Of a stretch of 64,000 nt of DNA, positions 12,891 to 25,179 are shown piece after piece. Position 1 is the first letter of the stretch; each line of letters starts with the position of its first letter. The position numbers were made by a program, and so were the translations under genes. This stretch comes from Emmonsiellopsis sp. PD_33 (taxonomy: Eukaryota; Ascomycota; Eurotiomycetes; Onygenales; Ajellomycetaceae), in assembly GCA_032988165.1 (NCBI GenBank), contig JANTQF010000119.1, positions 1 through 64,000 on the forward strand, written 5' to 3'. The notes under the pieces were generated by a model that saw only the letters and a program-made list of their open reading frames with translations, did no database searches and was not told where the DNA came from.

Positions 12891-13329
12891 GTAGGTAAAT
12901 CATAATTAAAATATAAGAACCTTCTATTACCAGAAATAAGAATAAGATTAAAAGTAAAAATGATTTATCTCTTTATTCCTTTTCTCCTATAGGGTTTTTA
13001 AGTAGGTGGGCTGAGATTAACAACCTAGGTATAGAATGAGATAGTACTTTTCTCCTATTTTCTTATGTGATTTCAGGAGTTTAATAAGGCTATCACCTTA
13101 CAAAAAGTGAAAAGGAAATATACTAGAATAATAGCCTTAAGGGGCAAACAAATATCATTTTATTATTTTTGCCTGAAGACTATAAGAAAAAGAAAAAGTA
13201 AAGATATAGTAATAGAAAATATAACTGTATCCCTCTCTAACCTATTATTCTATAATGAGCAGGCTGCAACCTATATTATACAATTAGCATATAAAATAGA
13301 TGTGAGAAGAATATGATAGACTTACTATC

Positions 13330-14060
13330 TTCTTCATTAACTTCTTAATCTTTAATAATTGCTCTATAATTTAGTATAATAGGGTAATAGTCTTCTCTTT
13401 CTGAGTTATAGAATGTATAACTCTCAGCTTGCATAGAAAGTACTTATAGGTATAAGCTTCTACATTGAAGATAAATATAACTACTAAGATTTTAATTACC
13501 TCAGTTAATGTCAGCTTAGCAGCCTCAAAATCAGCTAATTACTACAGCTGGTATAACTGTTTGTGAAAGGATGCTAGCATCTAGAACCTAATTAGTATAT
13601 AATGTATATATACAGTATTAATAAGTTATGAGAGATAATCTATAGTGATGCAGGAGTTGCAGCCCTTTACACAGTAATTATAATAATAATATATAGACTT
13701 ATAATTATATATAATCTTCTTATTATACTAGTAAAGCTTCACACATTGCAGATAGGAATTCTATCCTATAAACTGAGCTATTATAAAGATAACTTTATTA
13801 GTTTTCTCTTTAGATTTAGAGAAGAAACTTGATAAGAATAACTTAGAAATATCATCTAATTATATCTCCTCATTCTTCTCAGATTTCACTGATACTACTA
13901 TCTTCAGAGAACATTTAGGAAATTCTTATACTTGAAAAAGATCTTGCATGTAATAGACTCTATCATTATAATTCTTAGTGTCTGAGGAATATAGAGTGTA
14001 ATTCTTTTTTAAAGACACATTAAAACTAGTACTTAGAGAGTATAAATTCAGAAGCTATAA
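13330..14060 (-). pseudogene. Element B antisense reading frame (homologue of that in element A)
   Basis: The minus-strand frame matches the antisense frame of element A codon by codon (for example NYNDR ... YMQDLFQV near 13930-13990). It is broken by stops of the transition-decay type. Its conservation in position and frame between two independently decaying copies is the main argument that an antisense protein once existed. The product is unrecognised. Confidence 0.4.
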
Positions 14061-14729
14061 CTCATTAATTTCTCATTTCCAACTTATATATGAAAATTAT
14101 ACTATTATCTCTTTTTTCTCCTTTATTTTCTTCTTCTTCTTCTTTTTCTTCTTCTATTTCTCCTGACCCCTCTATCAGGAGCACATACATTTAGCCAGCA
14201 CTTTAGTGCAACTAGAGGGGTTAGAAGTAGCCAAATAAACTAGCAGTGCACTGTGATAAGCTACTATACTATATTAGCTAGGTATTTTGATTGTAACTCA
14301 TATAAAATCATAAAACTTATTAGTAGGAGAGGGTGAGATCAGGTTGAGGACTATTATTTCAAAACTAATAAAATAAGACTAAAATTATAAATATTTTAAT
14401 TTAAATTGTATATTAGCCTTACATTTATCTTATTCTCATTATAAATATATGTTTTTACATGCATTCTGAATGTTTCTTAATGCTTTTTGGACTTACTAGA
14501 GTAAATGTCTGATAGATTACAGAAAGAAGAATTCTAGCAGTTCTGTAAAATCTTTTATTAGTATTTCTCTGTTGCTAGGGAACTTACTCCTAGCTTCTAA
14601 TTTGAAAATGCAGTGTTCACATTGTTATAATATATTATTAATGCTATATAGCAACTTCAATGGCTGGTTGCCCTCCTGAAGGGCATGTGACCTAAACTTC
14701 AGAATAAAGCCCCTTAAGGAGGAGGTAAT

Positions 14730-15123
14730 TATTATAACACTGTATATTTAAATAATTATACTAGTGAAATATTTCACTGGGTAAGTTATTATAATACTAC
14801 ACATTTAAATGATTATATTAGTAAAACATTCCATCAGGCTATCTATATCAATCTGAAAGGTATATTATGATTATTAGTGTGACATATCTATATTACCACT
14901 GAGATGTATATATAGTTAGCTGCTGACCTCAGTCTTCTGAAGGTTAGTAATTTATTTCTTAATTAATTCTATTTATTAGTATTATTTTATTTTATTTCTA
15001 CATGCTACTAATCAGTTTACCTTTATATTCTGATTTACTCTTACTTCTCGAGGTTGAAGTGGAACCATCTCTACTACACTTATCATATAAAGTGATGACA
15101 AGTTTTCACTATCTGGCCTTACA
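14730..15123 (+). repeat. Element B 3' LTR
   Basis: A 394-bp LTR following the polypurine tract AAGGAGGAGG near 14717-14726 and ending TTACA at 15123. It carries the only CpG I noticed inside the nest, in CTCGAGG near 15048. Confidence 0.9.
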
Positions 15124-15599
15124 GAGAGCTTGCTGTTCAAGTTTAAATCTGAGGTGAAGATGTTTAAGAAAAGAGAGGGTATCATACTTCTTATAGTTAA
15201 GGCCTGCTTGCCAAGTGAGGTTGAGCATGGCCAGGTAATATTAATAATAAGAGTACTGAAGATATAGTGCTAGGTAAGAATGTAATGAGAGTACTGAGAA
15301 GTAAATAATAATATACTAAAATAAAAGTAAGAGGAATCTAGCAACCTCTCTAATAATATAATATGTAATAATAATGATACATACAACTAAAATACTGACT
15401 TATTTTTTAATACTGACTCATTTTTTCCTCCTTACCCATCCTATTAATACTCCTATATAAGCTATTTAATTAATTGCTGTAACAACCTCCTCTCATTTCT
15501 TTAATAAAATAAAATTACTCTATTATTCAGTAGGTCTACCTACTATATTATCAACCTATCATACTCCTCTATCATCCTCATATCTGGAAAGTTTTGTAG

Positions 15600-18500
15600 A
15601 CACTTCTAATAGTAGATGATGTGATCTAGGTGGTATTTTCTTATTACTCTATTCTTATAGAATTCTCTGATGTGTATTACTTTTCTATTCATTGATACTC
15701 AGAATATCAGTTTAGATTCTTTCTACTAGGGTCTGAGTTTTATGTCTATCTACTTGTTACTTGTATGATCTCTGACCAGTACTAAATCCCCCTTTTGAAG
15801 ACCTTTATTATGAGAGTTCTCTGCCCAGTAACCCCTATTAATCTCTAACTGCTGATGCTCAGCTATGATACCTCTAGCTAACTTTCTTTTCTTCATCAGA
15901 CTTTTAATTTGCAATTCTGCTTTCTTCAGTATAATTTGATTGGGAATATCCTCTACCTCTAACATTGTAACTAGGGAGATATGTTACTATCCTTCTTGAT
16001 ACACTTTTGAGAGGTAGCTAAATATAAGCACAGCAGGTTAATATCCATAAAGTCTGAGTAGTCTTATATTAATTATCAGAGAGGCCTCCCTGGCATCCCA
16101 TGCTCATCTCATTAGTTGCCTATATTGCATAATACTCCTGATGATATAGGCCTTGACCAGTTAGATAGATTGCTTATTTAACCTAACTAACACTGAATGA
16201 GAAATAAGAGCAGGGATATACTTAACCCTCTTTACCTCAAGTAGAATTATAATTTAATTACCTATAAAATATATTCTATTATTCATGTAGAGTATAGTTG
16301 GCCATCTAAAAATAGAAGTAGTTCTTTGCAAGAAATTAATAATTACCTTCTATATTGCATTCATATATAAGCTTATCCAGATAAATCATGTGAAGTAGTT
16401 AATGACTACTAATACATATTAGTACCCATTCTCTACTACTAGTTATATAGGTCCTAGGAAATCTATGCTTATAAGGTTTATAAGTTCAAATAATTGGATT
16501 TAACCTGCTCCCCTTCTCCTTAGCTTTCAGCTGATAAACTGATAGGTCCTACAAGTATTATAATAGACATTCACATTCCTTATTCTGATTAGCTAATAGG
16601 CCTCTCCCACCAACCTGCTTAATGTTAATGCTAATTCATAATGACTCATTTTATTATGAAATACTATGAGCACATTATTAACCTCCTTCTCAACCATATA
16701 AGGTGCCCACTGTCCATTTACTTTCATGTATAATAGGAGTTCCCTTGCTGTGTCTATTATTATGTACTTGGTTGCCTTTCTGATTGAGGCCCTCTAAATA
16801 TATTAGAGTACCCCTATGAGAAGGTTACCTTCTAATACTACCACTATATATTTATAGAAATGAGAGTACCTATACTTAAGATACTTAAAGCTGATATCTA
16901 ATAGCTTTATAATTATTATTACTAAGTTCATTCTATTTTCCACAATATATTCTATTATATAGCTAGTAATTCTACTTAGGCCATCTGCTATTCTCATTAT
17001 CTAGTTCATATTTAGTTAGTGATGAATCAGGTAGTTGTATTTCTCTAACCTCATCATCTAGTTAATAATACACATATTATCTATATTCTTAATGAGTGTT
17101 ACTCACAATATATCATTATCTATATAGAGGTAAATCTTATGCACTGAGCTAACTATCAGCTATCTTATTTTCATTAAGGCTTTTATCATTATCAGCACCT
17201 TCAAGTCATTATTATGGTAGCACATCTTAGCATCTATGAGCTTAAATGAAATCCACTGCATTATTTGTATTTTATTATAATTAGATGATACTAATTTCTT
17301 CTCTAACTAACTTGCTTTTATCTGAAATAGCATTCCTCTCAGCTCTATCTTCAACACATCTATTACTAGGTAGTAGGCCAGGCTGGGGTCAGCTGGACTG
17401 CACACATTATTAATAATAGCATTCTTAATATAATTAAATTTCCTTTGCTGATTAGTACCTCACTGCCAATCCTTCTCTACCTAAATCCTCCTAATTGACA
17501 GGGCCTTTACCTGTAGTTGCCTGGGCTGCCAGAATAAGTCCTCATCACATTCCTCTATATTAGACTTTTTCTTTAATTTTAATAGTAGTATCTCCTCCTG
17601 CTTGAGATATACTAACTTGAGGATCATCACCCAGTCAGCTCTACCTAATATAAAGTTTCATAAAAATAGTATAAATTATAGGAATTCATCAAGCTCCTTC
17701 CTGCAAGTTAGGACTAGCTAATCCTGTAAAATTCACCTATATTTTAGTACTAGTTAGATGCCTCCTACTTCATTAGAGAACTCTAGTATATTAATTATCA
17801 GCATGAAGACCTGCATTTTTAATGAGTTCAAACAGACTGAGCTAAATGCTACTCAGGAAAAATAGTACTCATGCAGAAATTCAAGTATACTATTAAATCT
17901 AATTACTATCACACTATAATCATTCATAAAGAAAATAAATATTATATCTTCTTGATTTCTTATTATCATCAGCCATGCTTCTGCTTCCTCATTCTTAGGG
18001 ATAGAGTCAAATATTATATCTATAAACTGCAAGTATATATAAGGCACACTCATTAATTTTTATCTTATATGAGTATAGATATACTACTCTACTAGCAACA
18101 CAATTCTCACCTTATACTTATTACCTACCCTGATAGAGATAGTCTAATATCTATTTGATGCATTCATCATCAAGTAGATTATAAATTTTAGTTTGAATAA
18201 TATATCTATTATAACATCAACTCTATACATTGAATAGACTGACTTCCTCATGCTAGTATTAAGTAGCCTGAAATTATTGATAATTCTTAGGTTCACTAAG
18301 CCTTTCTTCTTTAGCAGGAATCTAATCACTGCCCCTCAGTCACTAGTCATTCAGATAAGTATGCCTGCCTCCTTCAGCTTAGAGAATATCTGAGCTGCAA
18401 ATTCCCTCTTTCTTATTATATACTATGAAATAAATCACTTCACTAACCTCATAGTATGAGTTAAGTTTATTAAGTGCTCCATCAAGTCTATAGCCTTTAT

Positions 18501-21300
18501 TTGTAATAGTTTGATAATAAAGTAGTTTCTCCAGGTATACAACATTCTTTTCACCAGTGACCTCCTCTCCTCCATGTTCACTATATCTCCTATTATAATG
18601 CCTGAATTATTAAACTATACTTTAACAACATCCTGCTTTTCCACTGATATCACTCTCCTTTGGGGCCTCCTCTTCATTGGAAACTACCTCCTAACTTCTA
18701 AACTAAATGATAAATAATTAACTTCCACTCACTAACCTATTATTACCTCTATTAGTTCATCCCCTACATGCATGACTATCTTTCTCCCCCCTGCAGCCTC
18801 CCCAGCCATCTACTCTACCACTACATGCTTTATTTATGACCTGTGGTCAGCTAAGTTACAGCCCCTGCTGTGCCAAACCACTGTTTCCTTTACTCTTGAA
18901 ATTTATATGGGATCAGTAATAGATTCCAGATAAAAAGAGTATAGTTACTAGATATTAACTTAATATATTCAACTAGGTTGCTGCTCTTCTGACCCCCTCT
19001 GAGCTATTAGAACTAGGTAACTTAGAGGTAGTCATTTTCTAACTTCTCATTAAAGTCCTCTTTATTTATAATGTACTGTAATGCTGCATCCACATTTTCT
19101 CAGTTACTATTCTTAACCTTATCCTCCTTTATGAACAGTTATTTTGTTGGCACATTCTTAATTATTTAAATAAGCACTATTAGACCTTCAGCCTGCTTCC
19201 TCAACCCATTATATCCTCTTAATTAAATCTTACTTATATTATAATTAATGACTCATTGTATTCTTCTTATCCAGTTTACTCTCAACAGCATGTTATATGA
19301 GGTCACATTCAGTATGTAAACCTTGATTGTGGCTTAGATATCTATGAAGTTAACTGAAATTAATATTACTTAGTTCAGTATTATTATATTACTATTTGCC
19401 AGGCTGACCAACTATAGTTTCACTAAATGAATAGATCAAGCTGGGAATTACCAGATAATCTGATGAGTAATTATTTCTATTAATAATCTTCCATCAATCA
19501 GGGTTCATTTCACTTTAACCTGCTCAATCCACATTATGATAAATAGCATCTTACTATTCCCATCATCTAGCAGAGCTTCAGCCACTACAACTAAAGAGGC
19601 TGATTACTTCTTCAATATTATCATACTAATTATTATTGCCTTTACATTTACTCCTTTCAATGTTCATCTATATCTGGGGGCCATACTTTATAGATGCCAT
19701 GCAAACTCTCTTTGGATAGTTTCCAATTTATTTAATAGCTGAGCTAAAAGTACAGTAACTTCTAGTCCCATCAAATCTTATATGTCAAATTGAATATTAT
19801 TACCCTCTATAATTGCCTGAATTAGCAGTGGAATGTGGAGAGGACAGCAATTAACCTCCACTTTGCTCTCTAACTTTACTAGTTATTCTTTATTAATAAT
19901 TACTGGTTGAACTGAGAGAGTTACCTCCTTCACCTCTATAGATTCTATTAGAAGCATTTCCCCTAAAGATTATTCTACCTTTCTAGAGTTACTTACCTCC
20001 TCTTTCTTATTTACTTAGTAGATCACTTTCATCTTGCTCTTCATTACAGTAGCTTTACTGACTCTATCTCTTATAGTTTTCTGTAGCTAAGCTTCTTACT
20101 CTATAATCTTTCTCAGCTGGGACATTGCATCTGCTAGGTCCACTAGCAGAGTACATGCAACATATAAGACATCCTCCTAATTGTCATACTCCTTTAATAC
20201 CAAGTGGGCTGGTATAGCTAGCACCCTTTGCAAAATCTAAGTCAGCTGAATAGGCTGTTAGAGTTTACTAGGACAATTAGATGCATAATGGCCTATCTAC
20301 TGATAAGTAAAATAAGTGATTAGATGAGGAGTTCTTGAGGTACTTTGCCTAGGCTGAGTTGCCAATAGAGCTTGAGTCAGATCTACTATTCTCTCTGTTG
20401 AATCTAAGTTACTAGTCTCCTAGTCTACTAACTACTTATTGATTATTATTATTTATCTCATTAATTCTGGGAATATCTCTAAGATCCTCTTCATTAAATT
20501 CTCATTCAATACTGGCTAAGAAGCAATCAAATTAGAGGAATTTAATCATTTAATTCTACTTTTAGCAGGCTACCTATTATTCATATAGATTTATCTGATG
20601 ACCTTCTTAACATTATGAAAGATATAATCTCTCTTATATTTAGTTCTCATTAAATCTCTGCAATTCTCATTTCATAACCTTTAAATTAATATATAACTCA
20701 GATTGACTGTTTCTACATTTATTAAGCTAGCTACTATCTCTACTCTATCAATGTAATTTTTGACTGCCTTCCTCTTATTCTGACCTAGGCTGACTACCTA
20801 CTTTATAACTAACATCTTGCAGATGTTTGGATCCATTTACTCCACCTCATAGTATTTCAGGAATTTCACCTTGAGAAGGTTCTAGTCTACCTTAATCTCT
20901 ATAGATTGATTATTATATTAGGTTCTAACTTCCTCCTCTAGATGTCATTAGAAAGTTCAGACTTTTATTTGCTTTATTTTCTCATCTTTTAAAGCCTCTT
21001 ACTGATCCTCAACATCATTCTCTACATCCTCAATATACTCCTTTAGGTCCTCAACCCCATCATTGCTTCCCTTAAAGAACTGAATTTAAATCTCTTTACC
21101 TACTATAATTAGTTCTGATTTAGTTAATGAGGTAATTAGAGAGGTAGACTGGGCTAACTCTTCTAATCCTAGGTTCACTTCTACTCTGCTGCTTTGCTTG
21201 CTGTCTCCTTCTGATACTTAGAATAGAATTAATTGATTACCTGCTACTAGTAGTCTCAGAATAGATTATCATGCTATGGAATAGAGAGGCTGTCCCCTGC
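15600..21300 (-). pseudogene. Element C gag-pol remnant
   Basis: Right to left: acidic gag region at 20.6-21.2 kb. A CCHC knuckle at about 20273-20320 reads IGHYASNCP with earlier Cys decayed to Tyr. RT at 17.9-18.4 kb has LKKKGLVNLRIINNFRLLN at about 18265-18320 and a degenerate FMND in place of Y-x-D-D near 17930. RNase H at 16.98-17.45 kb includes WISFKLIDA and ends in ADGLSR at 16980. The integrase follows, and its C-terminal GDLVLVRDH at about 15765-15790 is typical of gypsy integrases. Stops interrupt every domain. I do not see a clear chromodomain after the integrase. Confidence 0.8.
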
Positions 21301-21394
21301 TTGTCATTTATTTAGCTCTCTCTCTCTCTCCTTATATCCTTCTTATTTAGTTGTTTAAATAGCAGAATAAAGCCTTCCCATAGAGATGCTAAGA

Positions 21395-21649
21395 TGAAAT
21401 AGCTGCATACCAATCACTCTCTAGGTTAGCTAGCTAGGCTATAATATAATAGATAATGTAGAACACAAAAAGAAAATCTCTGATCTCAAAAACTATCTGT
21501 ATCATGGATGATTCTAAGAACTATGGAAAACAGGAAAATCTGCCTCTTATAAGAGGGCAGGTCAGCTACCTAATTGATGGGGAAGGAAAGCATCTGTGAT
21601 GGTTAGCAACCATGTCATTGGTCAGCAACCACATGACACCTCCCTCACA
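21395..21649 (-). repeat. Element C 5' LTR
   Basis: A 255-bp LTR identical in length to 352-606. Its right end, CTCACA at 21649, is the exact border between the AT-rich, CpG-poor block and normal genic sequence; CpG reappears from 21683. Confidence 0.87.
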
Positions 21650-22187
21650 ATATCAATCAGTAAATATTAATACTAATCAGAGAGCGCATATAATTCTTCT
21701 ATCGGTCCTCATTTTGCACGTAAACGCTATTTCGGTACAAACTTACCTAGTAGGCTTAAAATTATCGAAACTCAATGAAGCTCCCCCCCCTGAAAAATGG
21801 GGTCACATACTAGTAGGTGAGGAAATCAAAGGCGAGGAACTGCAATATTACCCCAAGTTCATAGGAATGTAAGAACGCCCCAGCCAAGCCAAAAAGTTTA
21901 TACTCCGCAATATTTCTACTGAGTGAAAGGAAATGGTGAAACTTTGAACGACCTTTTTAGGGGTTCTCAGGTCAACACCACTTACTCTAAAAAAGGAGTA
22001 AAACACGAAAAAGTTTCCGTGGCCAATCAACTAACCTCATCACATCAATCATCTTCGTCTGGAAGCGGACTTTTCGCAGCACACTCCCAATCTATTTCGG
22101 TGTCACGATCACCGGCCATCGGCAACCCGCAGTGAGAGGCGAATTTCTATTGGATTTTTAAGTTTTAGGAAACGTATGGAGCAAACA

Positions 22188-22970
22188 TTAGGTAGGAACG
22201 TAAGAGACGATAAGTAGCCATACCAAAGAAGGGTCCGCCAGGAAATGCTGACACAGTCGTAAGAAGGGTGCCTCAATGTTATGACCAAACTTTGTGGATA
22301 TAGCATAGTACTGGGCATTTCCACATGTCTGTTGTGCTATGATAGAGGGTGGTTCTCTTGCTTTCGTTTCGTGATTCTGGCCGTCTAGATCCATCTTATT
22401 GCCGCAGAGTATGATGATGGAACAGTTGCTCGCGTTTAATGTAAGATTCCCTAGAGAGATATGAGCTCGTGTAGCATGCCGGACCGTCCCCTGAGAGGCC
22501 CATTAGAGACAGAACCCATACGGTGCCATTCAATAGCCTTGTCGTGGGTTGCATTCCTTGCCAAATCAAATACGATTATAGCCGCATCTGCGTTGTTCAA
22601 ATACTCCGCTGCGTCGGCACTCCGAGCACTAGGGATATCCCATACATTGAATAAGATCCCGCCCCGGCGGTCCTGACGGGCGAAAGTTTAAAAAGTGTTC
22701 ATCCAAATTAGAAACCGGCACCGGCTTACTGTATCAAAATGCAGCTGCTCCGTGACTTCAACATCCATTGTCGGGACATATTCTTCGCGGAATTCCCCTG
22801 TTAAATGGCGGTTGATAAAAGCAGTCTATAAGTTAATTAGTAGGGGTTTCGCTCACCGGGTATGCTGCTTACCTTGCCCACTGCCGCATCCCCAACTAAT
22901 ACAATCTTGTAAATTGGAAGTCCGTGGAAGCTCGTGATAGAACCCGACTCCAAAGCGGCGGAGTTCACTT
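22188..22970 (-). CDS. Ran-like small GTPase paralogue with non-canonical switch II
   Basis: Four coding segments join in frame: 22873-22970, 22730-22825, 22522-22672 and 22188-22450 (stop TAA); introns are 47, 57 and 71 bp. Motifs are YKIVLVGDAAVGK|T (P-loop), HLTGEF then T near the switch I threonine, VEV, VWDIPSAR where Ran has WDTAGQE, EWHR, CGNKMD (G4) and YYAISTK (G5). HLTGEF..Y..T..VEV, WHR and CGNK are Ran/GSP1 signatures, so this is a Ran-family paralogue rather than Rab or Ras. The switch II glycine and catalytic glutamine are missing and the acidic Ran tail is absent, so GTP hydrolysis and importin binding are doubtful. The N-terminal exon with the ATG is not resolved; an acceptor AACAG precedes 22970. 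It may be a specialised protein or an early pseudogene. Confidence 0.7.
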
Positions 22971-22989
22971 CTGTTTGCTTTTAAAGGGG

Positions 22990-24780
22990 TTTAGTTAGGG
23001 CTAGCGGCCATTTCTTGGCATTCTTGGCATTTTCTCTTTCCGCCAGCGGACCAAGAACTTAATTCTGACCTCTCACAACTACTACATGGCTTGGAACATA
23101 CTTCATACTTCATATAGGATCACATTGATGCAGTTTCTTCCAACATGATTTCACTCTGTTTCCCAGCTTGGCAAGGCTGAGACCCCCCCAGTTAACTTAC
23201 ACTCAAGATTCACCCGCATCCCCCTTTGCAGCTTACAGGTTGATCGGGACGGAAGAAGCGAGCATGCAGACAGTTGATTTAAGGGTGCCTGTGGATTGGT
23301 TTGCAAAGGAGTCAAATTTCACAAGAATTGTAGGCAAAGCCGAACCCCAGATTGATACAGAAGCAAGTTTATGCTTGTATTCCCACACGCCCTGCCAAGG
23401 GCTAAAAAGGATTATCCCTTTTAGGTGTGATTATACAACACATGTTGAATAATTTCCTTCCTTCCCACTCTTTCTCAAGATTCTATTGTCAGTTCCCATA
23501 ACTATAAACCCCTATAGGTCATTTTTATTGCAGAGGAAAAGGGAATATGCTCATTTATCAAGGTTAATTCTTCTCTCTTTCATCCTCCCCTCTCCACCCA
23601 ACCCACCTTACGAAAACGGCCCATTTTTTCTGTGTGGAAAATTGCTAATGACTGGTGATACAGTAACTATTTTAATCTGTTACTGAATTTGATATATAAG
23701 TCAAAAGATCTTAAATTTGGAGAAGAAAGGATAACCATGAATAGAATAAAAGTCACTAATTGGACGATTCAAGTGAAGTATTACACCCATTCTTTATGTG
23801 AGGCGCTTCAGTTGGATGCGGTTATAGACTAACAACTTATTTTTAAAGCAATGGCCGGCCCGAATCTGCCTCTCCTCTGAAACAGCAGCCCATCCACGGT
23901 GATATACTGTCTACCTGATACCCCTAGAGAAATATGTTCGTGGTTAAGGGCAATTCAAACAGGACTAGTGGGGAGGTACCGCTAGGTGCAGTCAGGGTCT
24001 TGTCATATTCGCTAATCCCACTTTAACTGCGGCTGTCTCATTTCTACGCTTTTGAAAACCAATTTTGTTGAGAATTCTCGCTTCATTTCCCCCCTGCATA
24101 GTACATTTGGGTCTACGACCCAGACAACAGATTTCGAAAGCTGTGCCACTGTTGCTTCGAAAAAAAGGTAAGGTTGCAGATCTCGTGCCAGTGGAGCAAC
24201 CAATGGCCTTCCGAGTGAGGTGAGTATAGACCCTTTAGTTTAGTTCTATTCATGACTATCTAGATGCCTGGGCCCGAAGCTGGTGTAAATGGCAAAGCTA
24301 ATGAGCCCCAATTGGTATTCCCATGCATCCCCGCTGTGGCTTAAAACCACATGTCCCACGTTGCAGGATTACACAGGACAATGATTCCCCGTGGTCATAC
24401 TATTGCTTTAAAAAGATATGAGATAGGAATGGTAAGGTAAAAATGAGGCGCATTCGTCGTCAAATTATTTGGTAGTCGAGTATGCAGCTACCCATATGCC
24501 GTCGCCCGACTTCCGACTTCCACAAATTATTATTGGTGAAAGTTGGAATGCAGAGCGGTTAACTAACCCGCCTCCATGGGTTACAGCGTGCATCGGAATT
24601 TATACTGTCTGACCATCTCCACAGGTGCTCCCACTACCCCTGACATTTCCATCGGTGCGATTGCCTACTACCGTCATGATCGAGGGAATTATCCCCCTTT
24701 CCCCTATATTTTACAGCCGACTCCCATGGGCTCGTCAAACCCCCCCATTACCACCATGTGCGATTCTAGAAAGACTCCGG
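22990..24780. other. Region without a supported gene
   Basis: Only short open frames (94 codons or fewer) with no recognisable motif, no consistent splice structure and no repeats. The first exon of the Ran-like gene may lie near 22990-23090. Confidence 0.5.
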
Positions 24781-24789
24781 GCATCGGGG

Positions 24790-24797
24790 TATATAAA
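24790..24797 (+). promoter_or_regulatory. TATA box upstream of the small secreted protein gene
   Basis: TATATAAA lies 160 bp upstream of the ATG at 24957, in a GC-richer context, followed by CA/CT-rich leader sequence. Strong TATA boxes are uncommon in fungal housekeeping promoters and more typical of regulated genes. Confidence 0.45.
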
Positions 24798-24956
24798 GAT
24801 CCAACCCGACCCGGATTCTATCCGTATTTTTCAACAACAAGCTCATTCTCCCCCTGAACTCACGGCAAGAGCCTTATTAGGGACATCTACGTCGCTGCCC
24901 TATATCGCTCCACCGCAATTCTATTTCTACAAATATCATTTAAGCCAACCGTCGCG

Positions 24957-25178
24957 ATGAAGTTGATTGTGCTTGCTGGCGTGATTGCTTTTCTAGCCGC
25001 GCCTATAGCTGCTCAGTTTCCCGCTGAACCCTGTTCGGTTTTGGAACAGGACTGGTATAAGGGTCGATGTGAGATATGCATAAGGGATCGAATAATGGGA
25101 TGCAATGAGTGCGTCTCATGGTTGAAGAAGGCACGGGCTGTAAGTTTCTCTCGCCTCCCGCAAAGATCTACTCTATAA
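24957..25178 (+). CDS. Small secreted cysteine-rich protein candidate 1
   Basis: The ATG opens a frame with a clear signal peptide (MKLIVLAGVIAFLAAPIAA, cleavage probably before Q20). The short mature part has five cysteines spaced C-x11-C-x2-C-x7-C-x2-C, then SWLKKARA. A good donor, GTAAGT at 25139, follows this motif directly, so the true first exon probably ends at 25138 and the unspliced stop at 25176-25178 is not the real end. Possible acceptors are TTTATTCAG (25263) and CAACAAACAG (25479); neither downstream exon can be fixed by sequence alone. Two CxxC pairs suggest disulfide or metal binding. I do not recognise the family. Secretion is inferred from the leader only. Confidence 0.5.
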   Translation: MKLIVLAGVIAFLAAPIAAQFPAEPCSVLEQDWYKGRCEICIRDRIMGCNECVSWLKKARAVSFSRLPQRSTL

Positions 25179-25179
25179 A

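Larger units (their letters stand above)
9341..15123 (+). mobile_element. Element B: second copy of the chromovirus family with internal 1.7-kb deletion
   Basis: LTRs at 9341-9734 and 14730-15123 (394 bp each) are flanked by the 5-mers AAGAG (9336-9340) and GAGAG (15124-15128), a target duplication with one G-to-A change. The element is 5783 bp long, 1723 bp shorter than A, and one deletion explains all of it: sequence matching A up to about 3699 joins at about 12305 to sequence matching A from about 5424. The deletion removes most of RNase H and the integrase. Elsewhere A and B align without net indels, differing mainly by transitions. Confidence 0.9.
352..21649 (-). mobile_element. Element C: Ty3/gypsy LTR retrotransposon, RIP-degraded, split by two nested insertions
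   Basis: Direct repeats of exactly 255 bp at 352-606 and 21395-21649 start TGAAAT and end CTCACA on the plus strand, so on the coding (minus) strand they begin TGTGAG and end TTTCA, which is the TG..CA rule. A 4-bp ATAT lies just outside each end (348-351 and 21650-21653), a plausible target duplication. A polypurine stretch lies inside the left LTR (reverse complement of about 607-620). Coding remnants run right to left: gag zinc knuckle near 20.3 kb, reverse transcriptase near 18.2 kb, RNase H near 17.2 kb, integrase near 16 kb. Removing elements A and B with their target duplications leaves a unit of about 8.0 kb. I found only transitions between the two LTRs. No primer-binding site beginning TGG is visible inside the 5' LTR. 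Confidence 0.85.
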
